Positions 23,311 to 31,264 of a DNA stretch of 54,798 bases are shown here, piece by piece. Made by a program: the position numbers and the translations under genes. How positions within the stretch are numbered: the stretch's first letter is position 1; each line of letters starts with the position of its first letter. The stretch comes from Butyricicoccus sp. (GTDB lineage Bacteria > Bacillota > Clostridia > Oscillospirales > Butyricicoccaceae): assembly GCA_020025885.1 (NCBI GenBank), contig JAHHRJ010000008.1:1-54798 (forward strand). The letters run 5' to 3'. Below the pieces are notes generated by a model. It had not been told where the DNA came from and did not search any database. It was given only the letters and a program-made list of their open reading frames with translations.

Positions 23311-23984
23311 GAGCGCACCTTCTTTCCACATTTATCACAGAACATACTATCTTCCCGTAATGGATTGCCGCAAAAACGGCAAAATCGTATTTTGGGTTCA
23401 TCGGTTGAGGGGGATGCAGGAGAAACAGAAAACTCTGATTTCTGTACATCTTGCAAAAGTAGTTCAGAAGAATCGGAGGGAGTGTATGTGTTATCTTCGG
23501 GCTGAATAGATGGTTCAGGATTTGGGGTGAGCTCGGAAAATGAGGAAATCCAACGCTTCTTCAAATAAGGATAGTTGATAATGTAAGAGAGAAGGACACC
23601 GATTAACTGGCTGATGAGTTGTGGTAGATCAATCGGAATACCATACTGAAAAAATAAAAATAAGTATGAGATCACACACCAAATAAAAACAAATATAATT
23701 TGGGCTTTTAACCAACGCAGCATACTGTATTGATATTTTATGGTAGTAATCAAAAGCATGAGCATAAAGACGCTTTGAAAAATACCAGCTATTTTGTAAA
23801 GAATAACATATTCGGAAAAAATCTCATACAGTTCCGGGTCTGCGGAGAATGAAGATGGACCGAATAAAACCATAGAAATAGAAAAAAGAAAACCGAAAAA
23901 GAAGCCCAACTGCAAAAAACCATACCATTTCAGTCCTCTTGTCTTATCAAACGTCATACCGCTGGAAGCGTCAAATACATACAT
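23307..23984 (-). CDS. Four-span membrane protein with C-terminal zinc ribbon, unknown function
   Basis: 225 residues. Four hydrophobic spans (roughly 20-43, 58-80, 92-112, 122-140) are followed by a Ser/Pro-rich acidic linker and a C-terminal zinc ribbon (FCRFCGNPLREDSMFCDKCGKK). I chose ATG 23984, 7-8 bases from AAGGGTG; a GTG at 23993 would be too close. Translationally coupled to the next zinc-ribbon gene, so they probably work together at the membrane. Confidence 0.75.
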   Translation of the reverse strand: MYVFDASSGMTFDKTRGLKWYGFLQLGFFFGFLFSISMVLFGPSSFSADPELYEIFSEYVILYKIAGIFQSVFMLMLLITTIKYQYSMLRWLKAQIIFVFIWCVISYLFLFFQYGIPIDLPQLISQLIGVLLSYIINYPYLKKRWISSFSELTPNPEPSIQPEDNTYTPSDSSELLLQDVQKSEFSVSPASPSTDEPKIRFCRFCGNPLREDSMFCDKCGKKVRS

Positions 23985-24024
23985 TTCATACACCCTTCAT
24001 AAAAATTTATTATTTTAAGCGGTT

Positions 24025-24061
24025 AAGCCGCCTTTCTGCTTTTCGCAGAGGGGCGGCTTTT
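24025..24061. terminator. Hairpin terminator after the Uma2 gene
   Basis: AAGCCGCC (24025-24032) pairs with GGCGGCTT (24052-24059), with inner pairing TTCTGC/GCAGAG. On the minus strand it is followed by an AT-rich tract, and on the plus strand by TTTT. Confidence 0.65.
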
Positions 24062-24074
24062 GCGCATTGCCCCA

Positions 24075-24641
24075 CTAGAATAAATTGGAAAAAATCATTT
24101 CGAGCGGAACAAGCAAATCTTCATACAACGAAACTTTGATTTCGGTTTTATATTGCGCCCGCTCTTCGTCATCCAGTTCGGTACATTCGGGAGGTAACTG
24201 GTACACTTCATCCAGAATAAATACGCCGTTTGTCAGCACATAGACTTCTACCGATCTACTATCAATATCGACGATCCAATATTCCCGTACACCACATTTT
24301 TCGTACAAGGCTTTTTTATAGCCCTTGTCATTCTTTTTTGTGCCGGGGGAAAGTACTTCAACAATTAAATCCGGTGCACCGTGAATCCCGTTCCGCTTGA
24401 TGATTTCCCGATTACACACGATCATTCCATCCGGGATCACACGGTCGTTCTCTGTCAGGTACACATCGACCCCATCGACAAACGGCATACATGGTTTGCC
24501 GCTCAGATAAGATGCAAATGCACGATAAATATTCCCCGACACAATGTTATGATTGATTGCTGGTCGGGGGGACATCAGCACGATCTGCCCGTCCAATACT
24601 TCTTCCCGGGATTCTTCCTGATATGCTAAGTTTCCACTCAT
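24075..24641 (-). CDS. Uma2 family endonuclease-fold protein (DUF820)
   Basis: 188 residues. The PD-(D/E)xK core is visible in VIPDGMIVC, APDLIVEVLSPGTKKNDKGYKKALYEKCGVREYWIVD: D, E and K in the nuclease order, followed by the RSVEVY strand typical of Uma2. The family is abundant in cyanobacteria and scattered in Firmicutes; function unknown, with possible links to mobile DNA. SD AAAGGAG 8 bases before the ATG. In this prophage it sits between the repressor and the zinc-ribbon pair. Confidence 0.85.
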   Translation of the reverse strand: MSGNLAYQEESREEVLDGQIVLMSPRPAINHNIVSGNIYRAFASYLSGKPCMPFVDGVDVYLTENDRVIPDGMIVCNREIIKRNGIHGAPDLIVEVLSPGTKKNDKGYKKALYEKCGVREYWIVDIDSRSVEVYVLTNGVFILDEVYQLPPECTELDDEERAQYKTEIKVSLYEDLLVPLEMIFSNLF

Positions 24642-24691
24642 ATCAATTGCTCCTTTCCTTTTACTGCTCCGTTTGGGGCGGATTTTTTATT

Positions 24692-25183
24692 TCAGGCTTC
24701 TTTTGAATTTGGTGAAGCTTCTGATTTTTCCTTGGCTTTTTTCTCAAGCTCCAGCTCCCGGCGATAGCTCGCCAGCTCTGCTTCAATGTCAAGATTGGCT
24801 TGCTCCTGTGGTGCAGACTGCGCTTGCTGTTGACTTATTGTTTCCTGTTTTTCTCCCTGACGTTGAATTACTAGCAGTTGGTTAATTTGCATCAATACAT
24901 AGTTCTGAAATTCAGGTTGTAGTTCTTTGAAAGCAGCGAAAGCTAATTCGGCTGATTGATTGGGCTGCGCAATAAACATACTACCACCGCCATTTTTTAA
25001 CCATTCTTCTCTTACATTGAAGGTTATGGATATAAGTTTAATGAGACGGTCGTTAACCTTACGGTTACCTAGTTCAATTCCGGCAATATATCCATTTGAT
25101 ATAGAGATAGCTTTGGCGAATTTGGCTTGAGACAAACCCAGAGTAAGACGTATTTCCTTGACACGTTGATTGATGATTTCCAT
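24692..25183 (-). CDS. CI-like phage repressor, XRE family
   Basis: 163 residues. The HTH (about 5-62) includes IRLTLGLSQAKFAKAISISNGYIAGIELGNRKV and WLKNGGGSMF. The C-terminus is a glutamine-rich linker and charged coiled coil for oligomerisation; there is no peptidase domain, so RecA-stimulated self-cleavage is unlikely. It is divergent from the early operon, with repeats ACTCACAATG in the shared promoter region as likely operators. SD AAAGGAGG. Confidence 0.88.
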   Translation of the reverse strand: MEIINQRVKEIRLTLGLSQAKFAKAISISNGYIAGIELGNRKVNDRLIKLISITFNVREEWLKNGGGSMFIAQPNQSAELAFAAFKELQPEFQNYVLMQINQLLVIQRQGEKQETISQQQAQSAPQEQANLDIEAELASYRRELELEKKAKEKSEASPNSKEA

Positions 25184-25214
25184 TAGTACCTCCTTTCTTT
25201 ACGACATTTACAAT

Positions 25215-25243
25215 AGCATAAAAACACTCACAATGCAAGTGAA
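25215..25243 (-). promoter_or_regulatory. Repressor promoter (PRM-like)
   Basis: On the minus strand TTCACT, 17-base spacer, TATGCT. It overlaps one ACTCACAATG repeat (25226-25235). Confidence 0.55.
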
Positions 25244-25297
25244 AAGTAAAAAGAAAAAGATTGACTCACTCACAATGTTATGATATTATACTCACAT
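25226..25297. promoter_or_regulatory. Repressor operator region with three ACTCACA repeats
   Basis: ACTCACAATG occurs at 25226-25235 and 25268-25277, and ACTCACAT at 25290-25297. The first also forms TCAC-N7-GTGA. They flank or overlap both the leftward and the rightward promoter, the layout expected for a lysogeny switch. Confidence 0.6.
25261..25289 (+). promoter_or_regulatory. Early rightward promoter (PR-like)
   Basis: TTGACT (25261-25266), 17-base spacer, TATTAT (25284-25289), upstream of the early operon starting at 25328. Confidence 0.7.
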
Positions 25298-25327
25298 AGA
25301 GAGCGAAAAGAAAGGAGAAATGCTTGC

Positions 25328-25504
25328 ATGGAAAACAAAGCAGTTAAGGATTTTGTAGAAAAATTTGCCTTGTTGAATGAAGAAAATCAGCGGTATATTG
25401 TGGCTATCCAACAAGCTCTTGTGTTCGCGCAATCATCGTTGTTGGATGACAAAAAAACAAATACCGGCAGCGCGCCCTTAGAACGAAAGGAGACAGGAGG
25501 ATGA
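25328..25504 (+). CDS. Small early phage protein
   Basis: 58 residues, highly charged and helical: KAVKDFVEKFALLNEENQRYIVAIQQALVFAQ in parts, a pattern seen in small proteins after phage repressors. I chose ATG 25328 (AAAGGAG about 10 bases upstream). First gene after the early promoter, overlapping the next by 4 bp; a Cro-like or antirepressor task is possible but not shown. Confidence 0.65.
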   Translation: MENKAVKDFVEKFALLNEENQRYIVAIQQALVFAQSSLLDDKKTNTGSAPLERKETGG

Positions 25505-25719
25505 CAAGAGAACTAGCAGAGGGCTTATTGGTTCACGCTATGGCAATGCTTCAGACTGGCAATGTGGCTCACTTGGGACCAGAGAACACAAAGAGACGCG
25601 CTGATCTGGTCGAAGCACTTCGCATGGCGGTTGAGCCGATGCTCGAAGCAGAGGGCATGGAGTTGGTAGCTATGGGGAATACATACATTTTCAGGGAAAG
25701 AAAGGAAGAAGAAAAATGA
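25501..25719 (+). CDS. Small early phage protein
   Basis: 72 residues, helical, no recognised domain (AEGLLVHAMAMLQTGNVAHLGPENTKRRADLVEALRMA region). Starts in the stop of the previous gene, with GGAGG, and overlaps the next gene by 4 bp. Translationally coupled early operon member. Confidence 0.65.
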   Translation: MTRELAEGLLVHAMAMLQTGNVAHLGPENTKRRADLVEALRMAVEPMLEAEGMELVAMGNTYIFRERKEEEK

Positions 25720-26048
25720 AAAAGAGCACAGACAAGCACATCCCCACGGATGACGAAATCAGACAGTATCAAAATGTGCCCGTGGCTGTGGCGGCGCGGT
25801 ATCTCGGTATTTCCACCGCTACGCTGTACAATGCGTTACAGGCGAGAGAGGTCGATTTCGGTTTTGTGTCCGAAAAGGAAAGCGATGCTTTCTATAATGG
25901 GGTGTCATGCACCTATCAGATCAGCCCGGAACGGCTGATCGGTTATCAGCGGGGCACAATGCCCATCATCCCGGTCGGGAAGATCAAAAAGCTGGTACGG
26001 CATGCGGTCATCGATGCAATGCCAGACAGCACAGAAGCAGGTGACTGA
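25716..26048 (+). CDS. Helix-turn-helix early protein, excisionase-like
   Basis: 110 residues. QNVPVAVAARYLGISTATLYNALQAREVDFGFV (20-52) is a MerR/excisionase-type helix-turn-helix, followed by YQISPERLIGYQRG. It could be the excisionase or an early regulator. Overlaps the previous gene by 4 bp. Confidence 0.65.
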   Translation: MKKSTDKHIPTDDEIRQYQNVPVAVAARYLGISTATLYNALQAREVDFGFVSEKESDAFYNGVSCTYQISPERLIGYQRGTMPIIPVGKIKKLVRHAVIDAMPDSTEAGD

Positions 26049-26049
26049 T

Positions 26050-26283
26050 ATGACATTCTTTATTACAGATGAATTTCGGGCGGCGTTTGGCTATGACATG
26101 GGCGCGGAGACGATGGAGGTCATAGACGGCGCTTTGGAGCACGGGATGCGGGAGGAAGCCTGCATCATGGCGATCTATCACACACAAAACGATATGGAGC
26201 AGGGGAAGATGAAGAAAGACCAGACCCCGGACGCGCGGGTCGTGGAACGTCTGCGCCATATGTACCGAGAAGGAATCCGCTGA
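26050..26283 (+). CDS. Small early phage protein
   Basis: 77 residues, acidic N-terminal half, no recognised domain (FFITDEFRAAFGYDMGAETMEVIDGALEHGM region). ATG 26050, with a weak GCAGGTGA site; starts right after the upstream stop. Some phage DnaD-like or replication loaders begin in this way, but it is too short to claim this. Confidence 0.6.
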   Translation: MTFFITDEFRAAFGYDMGAETMEVIDGALEHGMREEACIMAIYHTQNDMEQGKMKKDQTPDARVVERLRHMYREGIR

Positions 26284-26312
26284 ACATACAAAGGAAAGGG
26301 GATGTTATACCA

Positions 26313-26612
26313 ATGAGCCAGAAAAGCGAAAAATACGCCCGCGAGCTGGGGCGTATGCAGAGATCGCAGGGGGTCAGACTGCAAAACCTTAACGCGCGGG
26401 TGTCGGAAATCGAAAACCGTGAATGGCAATGGCTGAAGATGACCGGAAGGGACGCGCAGGAGGTACGCGCTCTGCGCGAGCGGGTGTTTACACTGGAACG
26501 GGAGCAACGCCGGAGAGTGGTCAGCCGTAACCGAATCATGTTGGTGTCCGGCACGTTCGCGGTATGTCTGCTGCTGATTTTTGTATCGCTAAAAATTTTT
26601 GGGATGGTGTGA
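26313..26612 (+). CDS. Small coiled-coil membrane protein
   Basis: 99 residues. A charged coiled coil (about 1-70) is followed by a C-terminal membrane span (about 75-97). Likely tail-anchored, with the coil in the cytoplasm. SD AAAGGAAAGGGG. Function unknown. Confidence 0.6.
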   Translation: MSQKSEKYARELGRMQRSQGVRLQNLNARVSEIENREWQWLKMTGRDAQEVRALRERVFTLEREQRRRVVSRNRIMLVSGTFAVCLLLIFVSLKIFGMV

Positions 26613-26615
26613 AAG

Positions 26616-26912
26616 ATGGAAAGCAAGAAAAAACAGAACGGTTACAAGGGCTATCTGCTCATCCGGTGCGCGCACTGTGGGCAAGTCAAGGGCTACAATG
26701 CCAAAGTGCCGGTGAAGCAGCATATCTGCCCGGCGTGCGGGAAGCACACGAACCTTGAAGCCCTCACCAAGATACACTCAAGGTGTGAATGCGGCATGAT
26801 ATGGAGATATCGTACGAACCTCACGGGCAGGCTCGAAGAGGTGAACTGTGCCCGCTGTGGTCGTCCGATCACGATGGAGCGCGACAAGTACGGTGATTAT
26901 GAATCCATCTAG
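26616..26912 (+). CDS. Zinc-ribbon phage protein
   Basis: 98 residues with three C-x2-C knuckles (CAHC, CPAC, CARC) plus CEC, giving two zinc ribbons. Likely nucleic-acid binding. SD and start lie 3 bp after the previous stop. Confidence 0.65.
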   Translation: MESKKKQNGYKGYLLIRCAHCGQVKGYNAKVPVKQHICPACGKHTNLEALTKIHSRCECGMIWRYRTNLTGRLEEVNCARCGRPITMERDKYGDYESI

Positions 26913-26936
26913 GACACCCCGAAAGGAAAGGGAAGC

Positions 26937-27110
26937 ATGCGGCGGATGACAGAAAAAGAACAGCGATACCTCGCGAAAAAGGTGCGTACATACAATGTCT
27001 ATGTCACGACGCTCATGATGGAAGCAGACGCGCGGCGCGGTATCAAGTCGGGCAAAAGAAACAAAAGCGCGTGGCAGATTGGTATTACGCCACGGTTTAC
27101 CGGAAAATAA
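26937..27110 (+). CDS. Small basic early phage protein
   Basis: 57 residues, strongly basic: MRRMTEKEQRYLAKKVRTYN to a C-terminal SAWQIGITPRFTGK. No recognised domain. GAAAGGAAAGGG ends a few bases before the ATG. Last gene before a hairpin-operator stretch (27114-27180). Confidence 0.6.
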   Translation: MRRMTEKEQRYLAKKVRTYNVYVTTLMMEADARRGIKSGKRNKSAWQIGITPRFTGK

Positions 27111-27113
27111 AAA

Positions 27114-27180
27114 GTGCCCTGCGGAGCGGGAGCTCCAGCAAGGGCACAAAAACATATTGACAACCTGTATTATAACAGGT
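27114..27180. promoter_or_regulatory. Hairpin and inverted-repeat control region before the PcfK-PcfJ genes
   Basis: A long hairpin (GTGCCCT 27114-27120 with AGGGCAC 27141-27147, inner GGAGC/GCTCC) is followed by TTGACA (27157-27162) and the perfect inverted repeat ACCTGT-ATTATA-ACAGGT (27163-27180). The second repeat looks like an operator that covers a promoter; the exact -10 box is unclear. Confidence 0.45.
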
Positions 27181-27198
27181 GGAAAGGGAGATTGCAAG

Positions 27199-27609
27199 AT
27201 GCTGGCAATGGAAAACCTGAGAAAACAAATGAGAGAGACCGAACGTCCGTATGTTCGGCAGATCGGCGCGATCCTGTTACGGCTCGCGGAAGGGTCTGGA
27301 AAGATCGCGGAGCTTATCGAGCAGGATCTGGCAGTACCGGAAATGTCGCTGGAAGCCTGCGGCAAGGCACTCCTTGCTTACGCGCGGAAGAACCAAGAGA
27401 AAGGCTTCTGGGGCTGCGGGTTTGAACTGGACAAGGACAATCCGGTATTCAAAATCATTTTTGATTTTTATAAAATCCCAAGCGATTGGGTTTTTGAGCC
27501 GGACGCTGGGGAGACTCCCCCCAGCGCGTTCGCGCCACCCACCTCGAAGATGGGGGCAGATAGGTGCGGTACTGGCGGCGGCACGATCGACCTTATGGAT
27601 TTACTTTAA
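27199..27609 (+). CDS. PcfK-like / AcrIIA9-family protein (candidate anti-CRISPR)
   Basis: 136 residues. RPYVRQIGAILLRLAEGSGK, MSLEACGKALLAYARKNQEKGFWGCG and NPVFKIIFDFYKIPSDW follow the pattern of PcfK-like proteins (PF14058), a family which includes the Cas9 inhibitor AcrIIA9. The PcfJ gene directly downstream repeats the pcfK-pcfJ pair of conjugative plasmids, which supports the call. A 45-bp palindromic repeat is inserted in frame near the C-terminus (27514-27558, reading TPPSAFAPPTSKMGA). The same N-terminal fold seems to occur in the DUF3102 protein at 29128. ATG 27199 follows AAAGGGAG. Whether it blocks Cas9 is not shown. Confidence 0.55.
   Translation: MLAMENLRKQMRETERPYVRQIGAILLRLAEGSGKIAELIEQDLAVPEMSLEACGKALLAYARKNQEKGFWGCGFELDKDNPVFKIIFDFYKIPSDWVFEPDAGETPPSAFAPPTSKMGADRCGTGGGTIDLMDLL
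27514..27558 (+). repeat. In-frame palindromic repeat, copy A
   Basis: A 45-bp element with CTCCCCCC at the left, hairpin GCGC-GTTC-GCGC in the middle and GATGGGGGCA at the right. It translates in frame as TPPSAFAPPTSKMGA. Other copies are at 33346-33390, 47871-47915, 49335-49379 (full) and 47941-47960 (partial). Confidence 0.8.
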
Positions 27610-27622
27610 GGGGGCGGCGGCA

Positions 27623-29131
27623 ATGACAGTAGAAGAAATGCTGAAGGAGCGTCCCGCCACAGAGGGAACACTGGACATGGACGAGCTTCAGGAGCTTTTG
27701 CGGGTACTCGACCCTCGTATCTATGCGCGGCACGAGCCTTACATCGAATCATATCCGGACGATGAACCAGCACACATCCGATGTGCCTGCACCGCCTGCG
27801 GGCAGGTGTTTGCATCGTCCCACAAGCGCATAAAAGATATCACACACTGCCCGGAGTGCGGTACGCCTGTAACCCCGAAGCGATGGGGCAGCCGATACAA
27901 GCGCGTGAATGCTTTTTTGTATACCCACCTGATACGGGGCAAGGGGCGCGCTGTGTGGGCACGCTCCTATCGGGTAGAGCAGCTTTTAAGTGAGGACGAG
28001 CTTACCATCGAAACGACCTCGGTCAGCATATACCACTTTGACGATGGAGAAGCAGAAAAATTTGTTTGGAATCACGACAAGGGAGAATGGCAAAAGATAA
28101 AAAGCAAGAACTTTCCCGGAGACAACTGGTATAAAAATCGGATGTGCGGTGAGCTACGCCCGGCGTTCATCGGGCATATCGACAGAGAAACCATAGACGG
28201 CAGCTGTCTTGCATACAGTCAGCTTGACAGGGTGATAGGCAATCATTTGCCGATCATCCCCTATATATGCCTATATCTCCAATATCCGGCGGTAGAGTAT
28301 CTCTGGAAAACGGAAAATTCCAGGCTGATTTTAGAGTATCTGCAAGGCGCAAAAAGCGAAGTCCGCAAAGCAGTTGATCTGCGGGCAAAGGATATCAAGG
28401 GTCTGTTTCGCGGCGCAGGAAAGCAGGAAATCAAGCTGTTTTCCGGGCGGGAAAGCCGTGACATATACAGCATGCGCAAGCTGTTTGATGCCGCCGCCGT
28501 GCCAGTGAACGAGGACGGGGCGCGGTATGCCTGCGTGCGGGGTGAGTACATAGACGCAATACCATACGGCAAGCCAGACTTCGAGCGGGAGCTATACCAC
28601 TATATCAAAAAGCAAGAGAAGAAAAGCGGCATGAGCCTTAGAAACACGATGGTCGATTACAGGGATTATCTGGCTCAGCTCGCGGAAATTGGCGGCGGGG
28701 AACGGTATCCACACGACCTGCAAGCGGCACATGCACGGTTATCGGCTCGTTTGCGGAAAACCGAGGACAAGCACCTGCAAGGCATGTTCCGCGCCCGGCG
28801 CAGGCTGTGGCACTGGGCGGAATGGCAGTATCAAGGCATGTTTATCCGCATCATTGACTCGGTGGAAGAAATCACGATCGAGGGCGAACGACAAAGGAAC
28901 TGCGTGGCAAGCTACGCGGAACGTCACGCAAACGGCAAGACTGTCATATTTGTTCTGCGCAAAAAAGATGCGCCCAAAGAAAATTGGCACACGGTCGAGA
29001 TCGACCCCGATATCCTGCGCGTGAGACAGTGCCGCGGATACCGCAATGCCGAAGCTGCGCCAGAGGCAAAAGCCTTTGTAAAGGCTTGGATGGCACATTT
29101 ACAAGAACAGAAAGGAAGAAAAACTGCATGA
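27623..29131 (+). CDS. PcfJ domain-containing protein
   Basis: 502 residues. An N-terminal zinc ribbon (CACTACGQVF and CPECGTP, about 53-84) is followed by a central helical region. The C-terminal PcfJ-like core has IEGERQRNCVASYAERHANG and KENWHTVEIDPDILRVRQCRGYRN. PcfJ proteins are common in conjugative plasmids and phages of Firmicutes; biochemical role unknown, possibly linked to nucleic-acid handling. I chose ATG 27623, which starts after the PcfK stop with AAGGGGG. Its stop overlaps the DUF3102 gene by 4 bp. Confidence 0.8.
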   Translation: MTVEEMLKERPATEGTLDMDELQELLRVLDPRIYARHEPYIESYPDDEPAHIRCACTACGQVFASSHKRIKDITHCPECGTPVTPKRWGSRYKRVNAFLYTHLIRGKGRAVWARSYRVEQLLSEDELTIETTSVSIYHFDDGEAEKFVWNHDKGEWQKIKSKNFPGDNWYKNRMCGELRPAFIGHIDRETIDGSCLAYSQLDRVIGNHLPIIPYICLYLQYPAVEYLWKTENSRLILEYLQGAKSEVRKAVDLRAKDIKGLFRGAGKQEIKLFSGRESRDIYSMRKLFDAAAVPVNEDGARYACVRGEYIDAIPYGKPDFERELYHYIKKQEKKSGMSLRNTMVDYRDYLAQLAEIGGGERYPHDLQAAHARLSARLRKTEDKHLQGMFRARRRLWHWAEWQYQGMFIRIIDSVEEITIEGERQRNCVASYAERHANGKTVIFVLRKKDAPKENWHTVEIDPDILRVRQCRGYRNAEAAPEAKAFVKAWMAHLQEQKGRKTA

Positions 29132-30396
29132 ATATTTTTGAGCTTTTGGATAGGCAAATCAAGAGGGGCAGCGCCTCGCTTATGCTAAAGCCGTATGCGA
29201 CCGCCACCGGAAGGATACTTGCAGAGGTGGCACACCGCTCAGATCAGGCGGCAGAACTGCTGAAAAATAAAATAGAGCAGACAGAACGATCGGTCGAACA
29301 ATGCGCCGAGGTGCTGATTACATATGCAGAAGAGCACCCAACTGCGGACTGCTGGACATGGGACAGGCTTACACTGGACAATCCGGCAATTCGGCTGGTA
29401 CTGGACTTCTACGAAATCCCAAGTGATTGGGTTTTTGGTGTGGAAGGAAAAGCCCCGACCCGCTCGGTAGATACGGTGACGGCTGAAATCCAGCTCATTC
29501 AGGCGCAGGTTAAGAAGGTCTTTTATAATGCCGTCATTCAGATCGGGACAAGGCTGTTAGAGGTCAAGGAGCTTGTACCGCATGGGGAGTGGACAGAGTA
29601 CCTCGAAAACCGTTTGGGCTACAAGCCATCTACCGCCCAGAACTATATGCGCATTGCCAAGGAGTTCGGGGACAGTCAGGTCGCGTTGGACGGCACAGAC
29701 CCACAGACGCTATTCGGTGCGCTGGGTTACTCTCAACTCCTGCCCCTGCTCTCCCTGCCGGATGAGGATCGGCGGGAGCTGGCGCAGGAAAACGACCTCG
29801 AAGCCATGTCCAGCCGGGAAATCGAGGAACTTGTCAGGGCACGAAAAGCCGCAGAGGAAAAAACCGCGCAGGTCGAAAGGGAGCTTGCGCAGGTCAAAGC
29901 GGCTGAGAGGGAAGCTGAGGACAAAGCGGCACAGGCACAGACAAAACTGGAAAAGGCAGAGAAGTCCAAGAAAGCCGCAAAAGAACGGGAAGCAAATGCC
30001 CTTGCCGCAATGCGCATGGCAGAACAGAGGGCGGACAAGCTGGCAGAGGAACATAAGTTTTTACAAAATCAGGTTAAGACGCTGACCGAACAGGCAGAGC
30101 AGACCCCACTTACTGCTGAGGTCGTGCCAAGTGATGCGGAGCTTGCCCGCGTGCGGGACGAGGTGCGGCAGGAGATGACCGCCGCCCTCGAACAAGCAGA
30201 AGAAAAGGCGCGACAAGCGGAAGAACGGCTGGAAAAAGCCAAGAATCCGGCGGCAATGCGCGTGAACCTGCTCTTTGAGAGTGTACAGGCGCAGGTGGAA
30301 AAGCTGGAAGCCGCCCTTGCTGCGCTTTCGGCTGAGCAGCCGGAAACCGGGGAAAAGTTCCACGCGGCGATCCATCAATATTTCTCGGTAAGATAA
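29128..30396 (+). CDS. DUF3102 domain-containing protein with PcfK-like N-terminus and coiled coil
   Basis: 422 residues. Residues 1-105 resemble the PcfK/AcrIIA9-like protein at 27199 (both have a Leu-rich helix, CAEVLITYAEE or CGKALLAYARK, then DNP and FDFYEIPSDWVF or FDFYKIPSDWVF). Residues about 115-225 are DUF3102 (IQAQVKKVFYNAVIQIGTRLLEVKELV, NRLGYKPSTAQNYMRIA). About 230-400 is a long Ala/Glu/Lys coiled coil. DUF3102 is frequent in phages and plasmids of Firmicutes; function unknown. The domain duplication suggests an old fusion. Confidence 0.75.
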   Translation: MNIFELLDRQIKRGSASLMLKPYATATGRILAEVAHRSDQAAELLKNKIEQTERSVEQCAEVLITYAEEHPTADCWTWDRLTLDNPAIRLVLDFYEIPSDWVFGVEGKAPTRSVDTVTAEIQLIQAQVKKVFYNAVIQIGTRLLEVKELVPHGEWTEYLENRLGYKPSTAQNYMRIAKEFGDSQVALDGTDPQTLFGALGYSQLLPLLSLPDEDRRELAQENDLEAMSSREIEELVRARKAAEEKTAQVERELAQVKAAEREAEDKAAQAQTKLEKAEKSKKAAKEREANALAAMRMAEQRADKLAEEHKFLQNQVKTLTEQAEQTPLTAEVVPSDAELARVRDEVRQEMTAALEQAEEKARQAEERLEKAKNPAAMRVNLLFESVQAQVEKLEAALAALSAEQPETGEKFHAAIHQYFSVR

Positions 30397-30414
30397 CAAA
30401 GGAGGACAAAACAA

Positions 30415-31002
30415 ATGATTATCAGTACAAGGGGGCTGTACAGGTGCATGACGCGGGCACTTGCCACAAACGGGTATGCGGTAAGTCTTATGGACGACTG
30501 GCTCTATATTGGTTCGCCGTTTTGGTGCACCGCAATCCAATACGATATCCTTCCGCGCACTCTGCTGGGTCTTATCGTCTCTCACATTGGAGATATCCCC
30601 AAACAAAACAACCCGCTGCACCTGCAAAAAGTCGAAAAACAAATCGTGCTGGAACATACAGACAAGGTGCATCTGTCATGGCTCAGCCCTTTGATGGGCA
30701 CACAAGAGCCGGGAGAAGATATCACCCGGACTGCCGTTACCATCGGCGGGCTGGTAGTTTTACAGCAGGAGGATCAACCGAAGGCTTGCTATTTGGCGAA
30801 CGCAGAATATCTCGATATCGTACATGCCAGTACAATCAAGGGCAATCGACTGGTTTGTCGGCAATCCGAGGGGTGTCTGTATAAAGGCAGACAGAGCGCC
30901 GCCGTGATCCGGCTCAGAGACCCGGACGAGGATGAGGACGGCGTAAGATTGACAGATCTGTTACAGCGGCTGACAGGCGCAGAGCTGTCACGAGATTATT
31001 AA
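30415..31002 (+). CDS. Hypothetical phage protein
   Basis: 195 residues, no recognised domain. Mixed alpha/beta composition, without membrane span (GLYRCMTRALATNGYAVSLM, ITRTAVTIGGLVVL). SD AAAGGAGG. In the early operon just before the structured spacer and the HUH-like gene. Confidence 0.65.
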   Translation: MIISTRGLYRCMTRALATNGYAVSLMDDWLYIGSPFWCTAIQYDILPRTLLGLIVSHIGDIPKQNNPLHLQKVEKQIVLEHTDKVHLSWLSPLMGTQEPGEDITRTAVTIGGLVVLQQEDQPKACYLANAEYLDIVHASTIKGNRLVCRQSEGCLYKGRQSAAVIRLRDPDEDEDGVRLTDLLQRLTGAELSRDY

Positions 31003-31264
31003 CCGCCGAAACGGGCTTTGCGCCCGTCACCGGGGACTGCCTGCCCCCGGTCTGATGATGGCAGGGCAAATCCCCTAGCGTGTTATTTGGATACAAAAGT
31101 ATAAGATATAGGACGGTTTTCAGTCTGCCTGAAATGACGATGCAGATAGGCTGGAAAAAGGGCGCAGGATGCCGCCGCCAGCGGCATCCTGAAAGCCCCG
31201 GTAAGCGTATTATTAAAGCGACAGCAAGCCCAAAAATCAGACAGAGAAAAAGGAGCGTACCACC
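31003..31264. other. Structured 262-bp spacer with three hairpins
   Basis: Hairpins: ACGGGC/GCCCGT (31011-31027), CCGGGG/CCCCGG (31030-31050) and a perfect 11-bp stem CAGGATGCCGC/GCGGCATCCTG (31165-31191). No coding region with a ribosome binding site. It precedes an HUH-like replication protein, so it could hold an origin, an RNA or a leader. Confidence 0.45.
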
